DNA of 64,000 nt from Daucus carota subsp. sativus (GCF_001625215.2 NC_030385.2:46649598-46713597); one strand, 5' to 3'. Shown: positions 34,667-47,700, numbered from the stretch's first letter. The notes: generated by a model not told the origin, from the sequence alone. Translations and numbers: made by a program.

Positions 34667-35152
34667 CTAATTGTGAGGCTTAACTTGGGTAGTAGTGGCC
34701 TTGAGTGCTTTTGCTTCAGCTGCAGAACAGCACCTTCCATAGCAGATGTTATAGCATCCACCTCCTCGGCCGCCGCCTCCGTAGTAGGGGGATCGTCCGT
34801 AGTAGGGGGCTCGTCCGTAATAAGGGGCTCTTCTATAGTAGGGGCCTCCTCCTCCAGGGTAGCTAACGCTCGGTGTTGGATCGATCAGAGGTGCTAGTAG
34901 GCGACGGCCTGTGTCTAAATAACAGGCACTCGCTTATAATTAGTTATAAGTAGTTGCAATACTTGTATTGTATAATAAAGAAAAAAGATGGAGAAAAGGA
35001 AGATAAGTAAATAAGCACATGAAGAGACTGATAAGACTTACTCTTTATAGCAGTTTCAGTTTCGATTAGATCTCTTGCTGCAACACTTCTGAACTGATGA
35101 GAAGAGCAAAAGCAATTGACAGACCAAGTAGAAGGGAGATTCTGAAACCCAT
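34667..35152 (-). pseudogene. GRP5, glycine-rich protein gene with frameshifted exon 1
   Basis: Exon 1 35152-35042, intron 35041-34915 (GTAAGT...TTTAG), exon 2 34914-34667. Exon 1 starts MGFRISLLLGLSIAF, but two extra bases in the codons after SSE (GAAGTGTTGCAG, where paralogues have GAAGTTGCAG) shift the frame. It stops after 28 residues, before the intron. Exon 2 is fully open in the expected phase and encodes a Tyr/Arg-rich repeat (PYYGRAPYYGRSPYY), the cluster C-YNI-C-YGR-CC and the tail SAAEAKALKATTTQVKPHN. Exon 2 is undamaged, so the break must be young, or the copy sits in a polymorphic state; a sequencing error is also possible. No clear CTATAAATAG lies upstream. Confidence 0.68.
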
Positions 35153-36991
35153 TTTTCTGTAACTTTGTGATTTCGCTTTGTAAGTGGTGCAGCTGGTGTT
35201 TTTATTTAAATTAAACTATTTTTTTATAGTGTGTCACACACTTAACATCAAATTTTATGTATTTAATTCATTTCGATTGGCGACAATTTATTAATAATTA
35301 CAACTTATTAATAATAGTGCACCCTACATATGCAGGAGTTTACCAATTAAAAATAAGCTAAATTCATCAAATTTAGAATTTAGCATGTGATCATTAGCCC
35401 ACAGGCCATCAAATTTAGAATTTAGCATGTGATCATTAGCACACACTCGCCAATCCTAAAATTAAAATATTGTGACTTAACATGACAAAATTAGAAGTTA
35501 ATCAAGAAGTGTAAATTTTGAGTTATTTGAAATTTAATAGATTTATATGACAATTAATTTATAAGTTATTAAAAAGTTAATAATAAATTATAATTAAAAG
35601 ATTATTTATTTGAATGATTATATAAATATAAAAATGAAATTAATTATTCAAAAAGATATTCTATCAATTTCGGATTCCATATTTGTTTTTTAATTTCAAT
35701 CACTTTCTGATTTATTATAACTGACTTATCATATAAATAAATATTCACGTCCTGCCAATGAAACTGAAAATGATGGAAGACAAATAAACAGATATATCTT
35801 GTCAAATTTTGTTGGTTTACATAATTACATTGACTCTTGAGTCTACTCAGGTCTTGGAGCAATCGTTAGTCTTTGCACGTTTCACTTGGTTGATTTCTCA
35901 CGGCAAAACGACAGATGGAAACTACACCTCAATGCTTTTTCGTCCATATAATTTATATAATCCAAAACGATTTAGTTTTATTTTCTTAAGAACGATAGTT
36001 TAGTGAAATGTCAGAAAGTTTACAACCATACAAACCAAAGATAGAATCAGGTTTATCTTCGGGAGGAAAACACAAGACGAACCCTCTCTGCTCCAGTACA
36101 CAACAGGATCTTTACGTATATAGATATCTTTATTAGAAGAACTTTTTTGGTACACTTTTCAGATTTTGAACACTTTTGTTTATATTTAATTTTTATTCTT
36201 TGTAGAATAATGTTCACAGACTCCGGAGAGATTTATTATATATAATGCTATATTGCTAAAAAATGTATAAATGAACGAGAAAAAATGAATCGAATCGTGA
36301 CTCATTAATATTTATTAATTTATATACTGAAAAAGGTGGGTAAAATTAGTTTTATATTATAAAATTTACTCTTTGAAAGTTTAAAAATTGAGGTAATTGA
36401 GATCTCTGAAAGAAAAACATAAATAACGGAGAAAGCATATTTTATCACATTGGTTTTATATTATTTGATTTTATGTTATCACATTGGTCATAGATCAGTG
36501 ATTAGTAATAATTACTCTTTATAATTTTAAAAATCAAAAAAATTACATTTTTAAATAGAATAAATATAAATTTTAATAATACGTTTCTCAAATTTTTTAA
36601 TTATTTAATATATGTACATTTCAATTAAAATTTGATCAATTTAATTATTATAAATATTTTTCTTGAAAAACACACATATTCTTCAATATCTTCGGCCAAA
36701 TAGCAATCTGCATTCAGCAACACCCAAAACATTTGTACAGCCATTTCATTATTGTGAATAAAAAGTAAAAATATTGAGAATCTTCTCATTTAACCATGAC
36801 CTATCAAACCACAAACCATATTTACAACCTAAGACGACGCATACGCGCATCTGAGTATTTATTATTACAAACGACAGTATTCATAAGGAATAGGAGCCTG
36901 GTTATGACTAGGGACGTAAATCTGGGGTAAAAGACGAGGAGTATTATGTATAATACAGTAACACACATGCATGCAGTTCTTTAATCTCGAC
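35153..36991. other. Intergenic between GRP5 and GRP6
   Basis: Contains a 42-bp tandem duplication (35365-35450), the GRP5 upstream block shared with GRP6 and GRP3 (35640-36060, including 'cgtccatataatttatat'), and the GRP6 3' flank. No gene seen; the rest is very AT-rich. Confidence 0.5.
35365..35450. repeat. 42-bp tandem duplication
   Basis: Two almost identical units beginning at 35365 and 35407, each 'catcaaatttagaatttagc' plus 'atgtgatcattagc'. It lies in the upstream region of GRP5. Confidence 0.9.
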
Positions 36992-37400
36992 CTAATTGTG
37001 AGGCTTAACTTGAGTAGTAGTGGCCTTGAGTGCTTTTGCTTCAGCTTCAGAACAACACCTTCCATAGCAGGAGTAATAGCATCCACCGTAGTAGGGGTTT
37101 CGGTTGTAGTAAGGGTTTCCTCCCCCTCCAGGGTAGCTAACGCTCGGTCTTGGAAAGATACTGTTGTCTAGTAGGCGACGCCCTGTGTCTAAATAATTAA
37201 CAGCCACTGCCTTATAAGTACTTGCAATACTTGTATTGTATATAGTAAAGTAAAAATATGGAGAAAAGGGAGATAAATAACCACTCATAAGACTTACTCT
37301 TTGTAGCAGTTTCGACTAGCTCTCTTGCTGTAACATCTGAATTCATGAGAAGAGCAAAAGCAATTGACAGGCCAAGCAGAAGGGAAATTTTGGAACCCAT
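36992..37400 (-). CDS. Secreted glycine/tyrosine-rich protein, GRP6
   Basis: Exon 1 37400-37298, intron 37297-37189 (GTAAGT...TTTAG), exon 2 37188-36992; 99 aa. The signal peptide is MGSKISLLLGLSIAFALLM, followed by ARELVETATK. The mature part is TGRRLLDNSIFPRPSVSYPG, then GGGGNPYYNRNPYYGG, the cluster C-YYS-C-YGR-CC and the tail SEAEAKALKATTTQVKPHN. The acceptor was chosen because the same TTATTTAG|ACACAGG junction gives an open frame in both GRP5 and GRP6. A GCAG 17 bases earlier would also be in frame here but leads to a stop in GRP5. The gene looks intact. It is the closest relative of GRP5, and the pair arose by tandem duplication. Confidence 0.83.
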
Positions 37401-38472
37401 TTTTATTGAACTTTGTATTCTTTGAAATGCAATACAAGGGGTGAGAAGAAAAGGCCTCTTTATGTGAGTATATATTACTCACTTCATAAAAATCATGTGT
37501 GTGTCTCAGGGTGATTTCACTTTGCAAGTGGTGGCTGCTGGTGTTCTCGGTTTAAATTAAAATACTCACGACTTAAAATGACCAAGTTATACTCTTTTTT
37601 TAACTAATTTATATGATAATTAATTTATAAATTATTAAAAATATAGTTAAAAGATTATTTATTTGAATGATAATATAAATTATAAATATGATTTTTTATA
37701 TTTGATAATATAAACTATAAAAACGAAATAAATTATTCAAAAACATACTCTATCAATTTCGGACTTTAGATTATTTTTTTATTTCAAATCACTTTCTGCT
37801 TTACTATAACTGAATTACAGGAAACTGAAAATGATTCGGACTTTAGATTATTTTTTTATTTCAAATCACTTTCTGCTTTACTATAACTGAATTACAGGAA
37901 ACTGAAAATGATGGGAGACAGATAAACAGATACATATCTTGTCAAAATATGTTTGCAAGTTGCACCTGTATGCTTTTTCGTCCATATAATTTATATATTC
38001 CAAAATGATTTACTTTCTGTTTCTTAAGAAAGATATTAGCTCTTTGAAATGTCTCAGTCTCTACAAAAACTCAATTATCATATGAGAAGTTAAAAAACTT
38101 TTATTCTTCAATGATTTTTCTCTTAAATTTAATCTTACAAATATGTAAAAATCATTTTAAACAATAATCTATTATTGTATTAATAAATTTATACCTAATA
38201 AAATATAAATATTAAAAAAAATCCACGTAAATAAAAACTTCTAACATTTTAGCAAATAAGCAATAAAGTGATGGGTCCGGGTCAATGAGATCTATAATTC
38301 TTGTATAACCTCACCGGATCATCCACCGTCGCCATAAAACTCAAACTAAGCATTACACTAACGAAACGCAAAAGCTCCAGGGAGTTTTTGAAAAGCTATA
38401 TTTTTTTGTAATAAGGAAAATATACAAATTTAATTAAATCTTGCAAATATAATATCACATACTTTCCGGTGG
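37401..38472. other. GRP6 upstream region and TAF6 3' flank
   Basis: Holds a 77-bp tandem duplication (37759-37912), the shared GRP upstream block near 37960-38060, and then the 3' flank of TAF6. No gene seen. Confidence 0.55.
37759..37912. repeat. 77-bp tandem duplication
   Basis: Units starting at 37759 and 37836 are practically identical ('tcggactttagattattttt' ... 'gaaactgaaaatgat'). GRP5 has one diverged counterpart upstream (35680-35780), so the doubling happened after the GRP5/GRP6 split. Confidence 0.92.
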
Positions 38473-41400
38473 TTACAGAAATAACTCCAACTCCGGAGTT
38501 GGAATAAAAGAGAAAATCCTTTCACCAAACTGTTCATATAGTTTAGCCAAAAGCTGCCCAGATTTTAAATCCTCCTTCCATGTCTGATTGAGCAAAGCTC
38601 TCATCCTTAAAGATTCATTCTCACCCCTATCTTTTCGTCCTTCGCTGCTTTTATTGTTTTCGTTGGGGGTCTGTAATGATGATGGCGGACTTGCTTCAGA
38701 CGCACCAGAAGAGTCTGGGAGTCTTGCTTCTACTTCCATATCATGTGGCGAAGAGTTATTTGACACTGGAACTATAGCACCCTCAAGTGCGACCTTCTTT
38801 AGAGGAGACTGATGTTCCATATCCATATCATCGGTGTTTGCTGTGCTTGCTGTGTGTTTATCTATGATGAACATTCAAATGTAATCAATGGTCAGACAAC
38901 CAAATGGTCAAAGATTGATCTAAATTGTGGAAAACATCATATGTTTGAACATGCAGGGAAAGAGAATGAACAAAAATATATAACACATGGCACAATCAGC
39001 AAATTCAAAACAATAAAGTCCACATACTTGTCAAATTTGAGGTAATAACCCTTGCATTAGGCCTCAAGACAACATGGGCAGGAGGGGATGCTAAAGGCGG
39101 AAACAATTTAAGTTTATCATATATGCTTTGACCTGCAGCACGCTGAAATATGAAAGGCTTTGTTACAACAGTACAAACACATCTTTTGGACAGCAGATTC
39201 TAGAGAACAAGTTTTTATTCTCTAACATACTAACCAGCAAGGCACCATAGACACGCCAAGCTTCGTATCTTTTCAATTCATTCTTTTGATTTTCGAAAAG
39301 CATTTCTGGTTCAAGTAGCTTCAGATAGGCCTCAAGATTTGGCAATATAAGAAGTCGAACCTGCCCATTTGCAATGTCAAAGAATGCAACACTAAAAAAA
39401 TCTTACAAAGTTTTAGAGAGACGTACATAGATTCAAAGATTATTTTCTTGAACAAATCTGTTGGTGGTTATAAACTATTACCATTAAGTACATAGACTAC
39501 TGAAGTTAAATATACCTAAACTTGGGATTTATGATCAGTACTAGAGCATGGTTTAAGGAACAATAAGCTCAGGAATATATTTATCTTATCCCACATTACC
39601 TTTACTCTAAAGTCTAACCATGCAGAGTGAAGAAGAAAAAAGACATTGTCAGCTTTTCATGGTTTAGAATGGTTACTTTATGTAAGAAAACTATAATACT
39701 TCTACACATTCGATGTCCATTTTGTTGGTACATTTAAAATAACCTTCATGCAAATGACGTGCGATTGAGGATTCTTTCTCACAAGTGAGTTGAGATAAGA
39801 GATTACCACATTAGGCCCTAGTGCTGCTAACCCTTGGATCGCCCCATAGTGCTGAGTCATTGCTCGTTTTGGATCCAAAAAAGCATTGAGCAAGGTTTTA
39901 GTAAGCCGTGATTGGAGACTGTTATAGACATGTCCAAATCTACAAAAAAAAATATAAACAACTTATTGGTAATTATAATGCAAAGCAAAGAATACCTCAA
40001 CACTGAAATGTGTCATTGCAGAACATTGTACCACATATTGACGGGACTCAGGCATAACACAAACTCTCTTTCAGGTAAAACTTTTCAGAACAAGTTAATA
40101 AAAGTTGTGCCACCTATTAAACATGAGTGAATATAATTTTGAGTAAATTGCAATTTTATGGCTTATATTATAAAATTTTTACAGTTTTAGGGCTTTATTC
40201 TAGTTTTAGCTTTTTAATGACCTGTGCTGTACTATTAATTTCTAAGCAGATAGGGGGCTTTCGTCAGATACCATCAGATCAACGGATACCATTAGTTTAA
40301 GGGAGAAATGTCTTTAAACCATATAAAATCTATTATGTTTATAGTTAATATATACAATCTATTTCTCTATATATATCCAGGCATCTCACCACCCATCCCC
40401 TAGAAACCCTTTACCTGTAGTGAGAAGTGAAAGCTGAAAATTTTAACTTAGTATGTTGGGTAATTTCCTTGTTTCATGTAAATAATGAGTTGATAAAAAT
40501 ATTAACATAAAAAACAAAAAAATAAGTTGTATACATGAATGATAATATTAACATTTATCAAATAAAATAAGTTTTCAAAAAGGTACATCATTGGGTTTAA
40601 GTTGTTTTTTCAACTTTAAGTATGTGACTTATGAATTGTAAAAAATAGAAAATTAAAATCAAAATTTATAAGTTGTATTTGTGAATGATAATATTAAAAT
40701 TTATCAAATAAAGTAAGTTGTTCAAAAAGATACCTCATATTGCTTTAAGTTGTTTTCTCAACTTTAAGTCCCTTATCAACTTACTACACAAAAATGCATT
40801 GCATTGTATGACTTCAAGTCAAAAATCACTTTAAGCTCGCGGCTTAATAGCATCTCCAGCAGCATCTCCAGCAGATTAGCTATATGAGGTCCTAAACTAT
40901 AATTTTGAGGAATATGCACAAAAACTCACTCCAGCAGAGTCCCTACTCATTCCCTAAACGTTAGGATCCAACTTCCATTCCTCATAAATAGGCAATCCCT
41001 AATTCATTCCTCATTTGATTTTTTAAATATTCAACTCTCACCTTTTGCACACTCTTTCCCATATTTTTTTGTTATCTTTTTGTTAAAAGAATTTGAATTT
41101 ATTATTATTATAATAATAAGGAAGACAAAAGGGATCATTGTTGGAGTTATCAATCAATATAGAGTCCCTATTGTTTCGAAATTGAATTGTTTATCATATA
41201 TTTGGGGAATGAACCTCCTTTAGACACTGCTGGAGATGCTCTAACACCACACCAAACAGGCTCAAACAAAATTTTTCAAAAATTATTATAGTGCTGAAAT
41301 TGAAATAAACGCATTAAAATGCCAAATAAAAAAAACTACAAGCCATTGAATCTACATGTTTGTATAATAAATAGAAGTAACCTGTGTCATATCGCGTGCT

Positions 41401-44268
41401 TTCTTTTTTTATGTCGAAAATGCCTTAGCTATATGTGACACGAAATGAATGCATCCAAGCAACCCCAAACCCTAAGACGACATTAATTTTATATGGGTAC
41501 TTTTCATGTCATATTATTACAATTTTAAAAATAAATATATTAAAGTATTAGTTTTGATATTGTAATAAAAACTTTATAGCTTTTAATTAGCTTTGAAATC
41601 TAATCTTACTCTTAACCATGTTAACATCTATTCCTTCTAATGTTATAGATTATGATGTTGTAAATATAGTAAATATTTAATAAAAATATTTTCATGCACC
41701 ATAAATAAAAACCAAAACACCGCACTAAATCATGGACTTTCTTGTTTGGTGCAAGATTTATAATCCTAAAACACTAAGTGTTTGTGTTATTTACGGGATT
41801 GTGGGGCCGAGACTAGCTTAGTGCAAAGCCAACTAACACAACAAAGGCCACTCAAAATTGTCATTCGTTTATTTCGTGTACGAGAGCTGAAATATAAAAT
41901 GTGACACTAAATCATGTACTTTCGTACATGGTGCAAGATAATAAGAACCCAATTATTAAATTTTCATGTTGTTTACGAAATTGCATGGCCTAGCCTTGCT
42001 AATTATAAGGGAACCTCCCAGTGACGGACCCAAATTAAAATATATATTTTATAGGTTTGAATTAGTTTGAAGTCTAATATTTTTTTTAAAATTATTAATG
42101 TTTATGCTATAAGATTAGGATATTGATATAGATGTGCAAATATATAAATATATAGTAATAATACAAATTAATTTCATTTACAACAACTAGAGATCGAGAC
42201 TAGTGTTATTGAACGTGAGATACACATTGAAGCGCAAATGCCTCCTGGGGCTTAAACGAAATGCGAGAAGGCAAATAAATATACTATATGCATGGTATAA
42301 AACGCAAAAGATTATAAACTTATTAATAAGATAATATTTATAAGCAAAACTAAATTGTCACATATGATAAAGCAACCAAACTCTTCATCATATAGATTCA
42401 ACTCCAGCATAATTTAAAGTTAACAAAAAAATGCAAATTTAGTCCATTATTCTTCTTCTTGTTTGTCAAGATTTACAAAAACATATTCTTCCAATCCTCA
42501 ACAATGTATCACAAATCAGTATACTTAAGTTTATGCACTTAAAAGTTAGCAATCCGTATACTATAGAAAATGTAGTAGGTGTCTAATCAGTATCAGCCAC
42601 TATAACCATTTGATATGTATTATAAGTATATACGATCAGATTATAACAGGAAAAAAATCGGCATCCAAGTAATTTAATACATGTAAATGTATAATCAATA
42701 ATATGTATTGAAAGTATAAATAATAAATTTATTACAATCAGATAAAAACAGGAAATAAATCAGTAAACACATAATTTAAACCATACTAATATAAATCAGA
42801 AGAAAGATATGTATTTTATATAAACATAAGTATATATATACAAGAATCTTACATATGTAAATGCTATTATCAGTATATGTGTTTGTATGTACAAAAATAA
42901 GTATAGAGGAGAAACAAGAAAGAATACAAGGAGACCCATTTCGTTTAAAAGCAACAGTCAACATTTGATAATAAGCATGTTTAAGAAAGAAATCTGTTTG
43001 TATTCATAAAGAAACTATTTCTCGGTATAAATTACAAAAGGTAAGTGGATAGATAAATGACAGTGAGAAAAGGTATATCCGAAGTTGTACAATTTGAAAG
43101 ATGATTTTATCAGCAATGAATGACACTGGGAAGTGTGGATTGTTAGACCATGGCAGAGTCACAATCACAGATGGACGTATAGTTTATGCATACGGCAGCT
43201 AGCTGAAAGAATGCTCTCAGTCTGGGAGCATTAAGAGTCACAGATGTAGTTTATAATGTTCCAGAAATATGCAATACAAACTGAAAGTGTAGGCAAAAAA
43301 AAAAAAGGAACAGGAAAGAAAAAACTCACTTTCTGCATATAAATGCTACAAGGTTTGCTGTAAAGTCTCTCAACTCCCAGTGGTTGTCTGCCAACCGATT
43401 GCCTAACCTTTTTGCCACAAGACAGGTTACAACTGAAGGCATCAACTGATGTAGCTGTTAAAAATGAAAGTGTTACATTCATGAACTTATGCCTCGTTTG
43501 GTGATGTCCACTTGCCTAAAAGTCAGAATTCATTTCAAATGTATTTCCCTGTATCTACTTCCAGCAAGAAAACAAAAGGAACAATTTTGTTCTCTGTCTT
43601 AAACCCAGAACTTCATATATGACTTTGTTTGGTTCGATTTCACTTCGAACTGAATATAATATGACAATATTAGACTACTTACACTAGGATATATTTTTCC
43701 CATTACAATGTGATTCAAAGCTAACAAAAAAATATTTTTAAAATAATTTTTATTTTTAATTATAAATAACATATTAATACAAGTTACTAATTAAATATAT
43801 TAAAATATTAAAGTTTAAGAAAATAGTAGGAAATTCCTGCAAATACGTTTCATAATTTATCTAATTTTTAAACTTAAAGAAGCTTCACTAATAATGAAAA
43901 AATTCTGGTCAACTAACATTTAGTATAATGACAATCATTATTTATATAAGTTTTGTTCAATGCATAAACAACAAATGAAAATATAGCTTATATTACAATG
44001 AAGTGATGTAAGGATATTAACTTAAATACTCAATCCGAAATCAAATTACTGATGGGGCACTTGATATTAATAACAAGATGGATCTAGAATATATAACGAA
44101 GGAAAATAATGGAAAGATAGGCTAGGATTAGTAAATGCAAATTGTATTATTTTCAATTAACAGCGATTCACCACTGAACTTTGTATTATTTTCAATAAGG
44201 TCATCAACTTATTTTTTTTCAAAAACTATAAATTAAATTAAATTTTAAATTAAAATATAATTATTTTA

Positions 44269-44315
<47 letters not shown>

Positions 44316-44734
44316 CCAACATTCCAGAGAGGGACTCCTTATATGGAGTTACATAGTGCGCCACTATAAATCATCAATTTTATTATAAATTCTGTTATAG
44401 AATATATATAAAACGTGATTCTAATATAGAATACTATAAAATAAATCTATTTTAAGTAATTTAACACTTAAAATTTGATTAAAAAAAGTATATTTTTGAA
44501 ACTGATTCTACAACAGAATAATTTTGGATGATTATTATTCTGTTATAGAATCATGTTGAGATATTGCATAATTTTAGATGATCTTAGGAATAAAAAAATT
44601 GTATAACTTCATTTTCGGTTTAATAATCAAAATTTGCAATTATATTTCATAAAAAATATAATAGAATATATATTATTAATATATTTATAATGGTGTGCTA
44701 CGTAACTCCATATAAGAGGGTATGCTATGGAGTG

Positions 44735-44791
<57 letters not shown>

Positions 44792-47700
44792 ATAGGATCA
44801 AATAAAAACTTTTTTAAGTTACAAACTTACAAAGTTTTTTTTTTTTAGTTTTTTTTTATTCTCCCGTCGTGTTAATCCTTTGTTATAGTAAGTATCCATG
44901 TTGAACATTCTTGAAAAAACATCACATTTTTTAAAAATAACGCATAAATAAATCGTGCATTCAACACATTTGTAACATCGGGTGTAGAACACTAATTATC
45001 ATTGTGTTGAATATATCTATAAAGATGCTTAAACTATACCTCTGGGGTTTGGGCAGGGTCTAGAAACATAAATATTAGTTTTATAATACGTTTAACTTAG
45101 TTCTTACATTGAAAAAATAGTTTATGTACTTCTCCAACACAATTTTAATCGATGTGTAAAAAATGTTGAACTCAAATTATATATGTGTTGAACGCATAAA
45201 GTTTGTAAGTTTGTACCAGAACCCACCCCTATACACACACACACACACAAACACATGAATGCTTATAGCTAATTACATTTTTATTCAACTTTTATTGATA
45301 TCGATTAATTGTATCAAAAGTATAATTGTTTTCTTAAACATATTCAAATACTCCCACTGTTTTGATTTATTAGACGTTTAAGGTTGTTGCACAAGTATTA
45401 AGAAAATTTATTGGAATAGTTAAACTGTCATTAATAAGGCACCAATTTACATTTATGCCCCCGTATTTTACATACCTTTCATACCATCTGATTATAAATA
45501 TATAGATAATAAATAAAGGCAACTAAGGAATGAGATGGTTAAAATTGCATTGGACACAAAGAACGACTAATAATTACAAACAAATACACTTCTCTAAAAC
45601 ATCCAATAAATACAAACAAAGGGAGTAATATAACACATCTAGTCTTAATCTACATGCTTATAAATCATGTAAGAGATTTTAAATATTTTTTTATTTTTGC
45701 ATTGTTACAATTTAATTAAATTTAAAAATTAAAACATTTTTTATTTTTTTTAACTTTTTTCCCACTTGGTGACCTAATTGAAAGTTGGCAGATTGTTTAG
45801 TGATGAATTAGGCTAAAGATTATAATTTCAGACCTAAACGATGACATGGGGCCATGTTGTGCATCATTTAAAGGATCTCCATTAATAGTCAACGCATTGA
45901 CGGTTGTGCAAGTAATTTGGAGTTCACTAATGTGATTGAAAGTTCACTGCAATTCTATGATACGGTTGTAAGCTTTTTTAGGCTGGTGATCCAACTGAAA
46001 CTTTCAGTATAGCACAGTGATGAATTAGCATTTCTAGCCATATATATGCCTAAGTTATAAATTTTAAAATTTTCTGTAACATGTCCGCCTTGCACTAAGA
46101 AAGCATGCCTCGCACCTAGGCTATAGAGAGTTTCTTTTGACAACACTGGGCACTACAAGGTCCTCTCACAGTCTCAACTTCTTCAGCAACCCAGAATCTT
46201 ATGTTAACTTAAGAATATAGCTAAAAGGGTTAAGAACCACAACCTAATGCTTATCTGAACACCAGAAACAACAAGACTTAGGCAGATGTTTTCACCAATG
46301 CCTAATAGACCCTTACATTAAAACAGATATAAAAAGTGATTCAGTACTTGTGCACAATATCACAAAACCACATGAATCAGCAATAGACTTACATAAGGTT
46401 CTACTCGTATGTGAGGATTCTGGAGAAGACTCCAAACAACACGCATCAAAGCAAACAGAACATTAAACTCTGTTAAACCACGTGCAACCTAATGGCAATT
46501 AAAAAAAATACAAGACTTGGTTTTAGTGCCAAACAATTATATATTCATCTTCTTTGTTAATAGGACTATAGGAGTAGAAGGTATACTAATATAGATTTAT
46601 CCAGTGTTATTAATATTGTAGCTTCAAGAATACCTCATCTGCAATGAAACAAGTGAAGTAGGGAACTAAAGGATGGAGACCTGAGTCTGTGGCCAAGCTC
46701 ACGAGGGCCTCCTTGAAGAGGACCAAATCAGACCTACTTAATGTGAGTTCAGTAATTTTGTTGAAGTATAACTGCAACAGAAAAGGTAAAGCTAAATTAG
46801 CATTCGTATAGAGAAATATCGCAAAACCTACTCAGACGAAATAATGCGTGAGACCTGAAGCTCTCTGGACAGAACATGTTTTACAGGTAATTTAATGTCA
46901 ACAGGTAGTTCACTCTCCTTTTGCTCAGCTTTATTTGTCTCTGGAGGAGCAGTGATAGCTGCAAATAAGCAACAAAATTAACAGTCAATTTGACATTACA
47001 GATTAAACTAAATGGAAATTGAACAAGATCCATGACAATAGTAATGCCGTAAGGTACATAAATCTGGACCCCGTATGAGTATCACTAATTAGTATCTATG
47101 GATCACCCAAATTTAATATTCTACTTTCACATGTATTACACACTCTACTGCATGAAAATTAAAAAAAAAATAGCTAGGAAATTCTATCTCTGCATTAAAG
47201 ACAGACCTTCTACAGGAGCATTTTCTGGAATAGCCGGCTGTACACCTTCAATCGCCAACCAATGACAGACTATTGAAGTATCCAGTGGTGCTTTAGGCAG
47301 AGGAGCTTCAATTACCTAAGTGTCACATTAATTGGGAAACATGAATACATGATGGGACATAAAAAAGAACAGAAAATTTATCCGACTAGTTATAATTGCC
47401 AATTGGCATAACTAAACAATTCTTACATCTTTAAAATCCACATCTTTGTCGTCAATGTAGAACAAATCCTTGTGTCCAAGAGCACGTCTGAACCGTAAAG
47501 GATCACCGGACGCGAATCCATATATTGGCTGAGTTATATATCACCACAAGTCAGATACAAACCATTCAATCAAAACCAAGAAAGTCTTTATTATGAGCAC
47601 ATATTTTTGAAATTTGACCTCAACATTTCTCAATTTAAGCGCACTATCAATGTCATCTGTCGTCAATGTTGTTCTTCTTGAGTGGTTCATACATTTGATC

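Larger units (their letters stand above)
39940..43329. other. TAF6 intron 8 with repeats
   Basis: Contains a 146-bp-period tandem duplication (40521-40768) and a complete Tourist-like MITE (40848-41241). It also has two diverged copies of a segment at about 41725-41850 and 41907-42010, each with 'cactaaatcatg', 'ggtgcaag' and 'tttacg(g/a)(g/a)att'. The remainder is AT-rich. Nothing coding. Confidence 0.6.
43455..46392. other. TAF6 intron 7 with two MITEs in TA microsatellite
   Basis: Large intron holding (TA)n tracts and the two TIR elements listed separately. Outside these it is AT-rich with no coding signal; the open frame at 45955-46146 (minus) is not conserved in TAF6 and is intronic chance. 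Confidence 0.7.

Noticed and set aside
41725-42010. Pair of similar segments in TAF6 intron 8, considered as LTR ends
   Set aside because: Too short and diverged, with no TG...CA ends, primer site or coding region between them; left as an unclassified local duplication.
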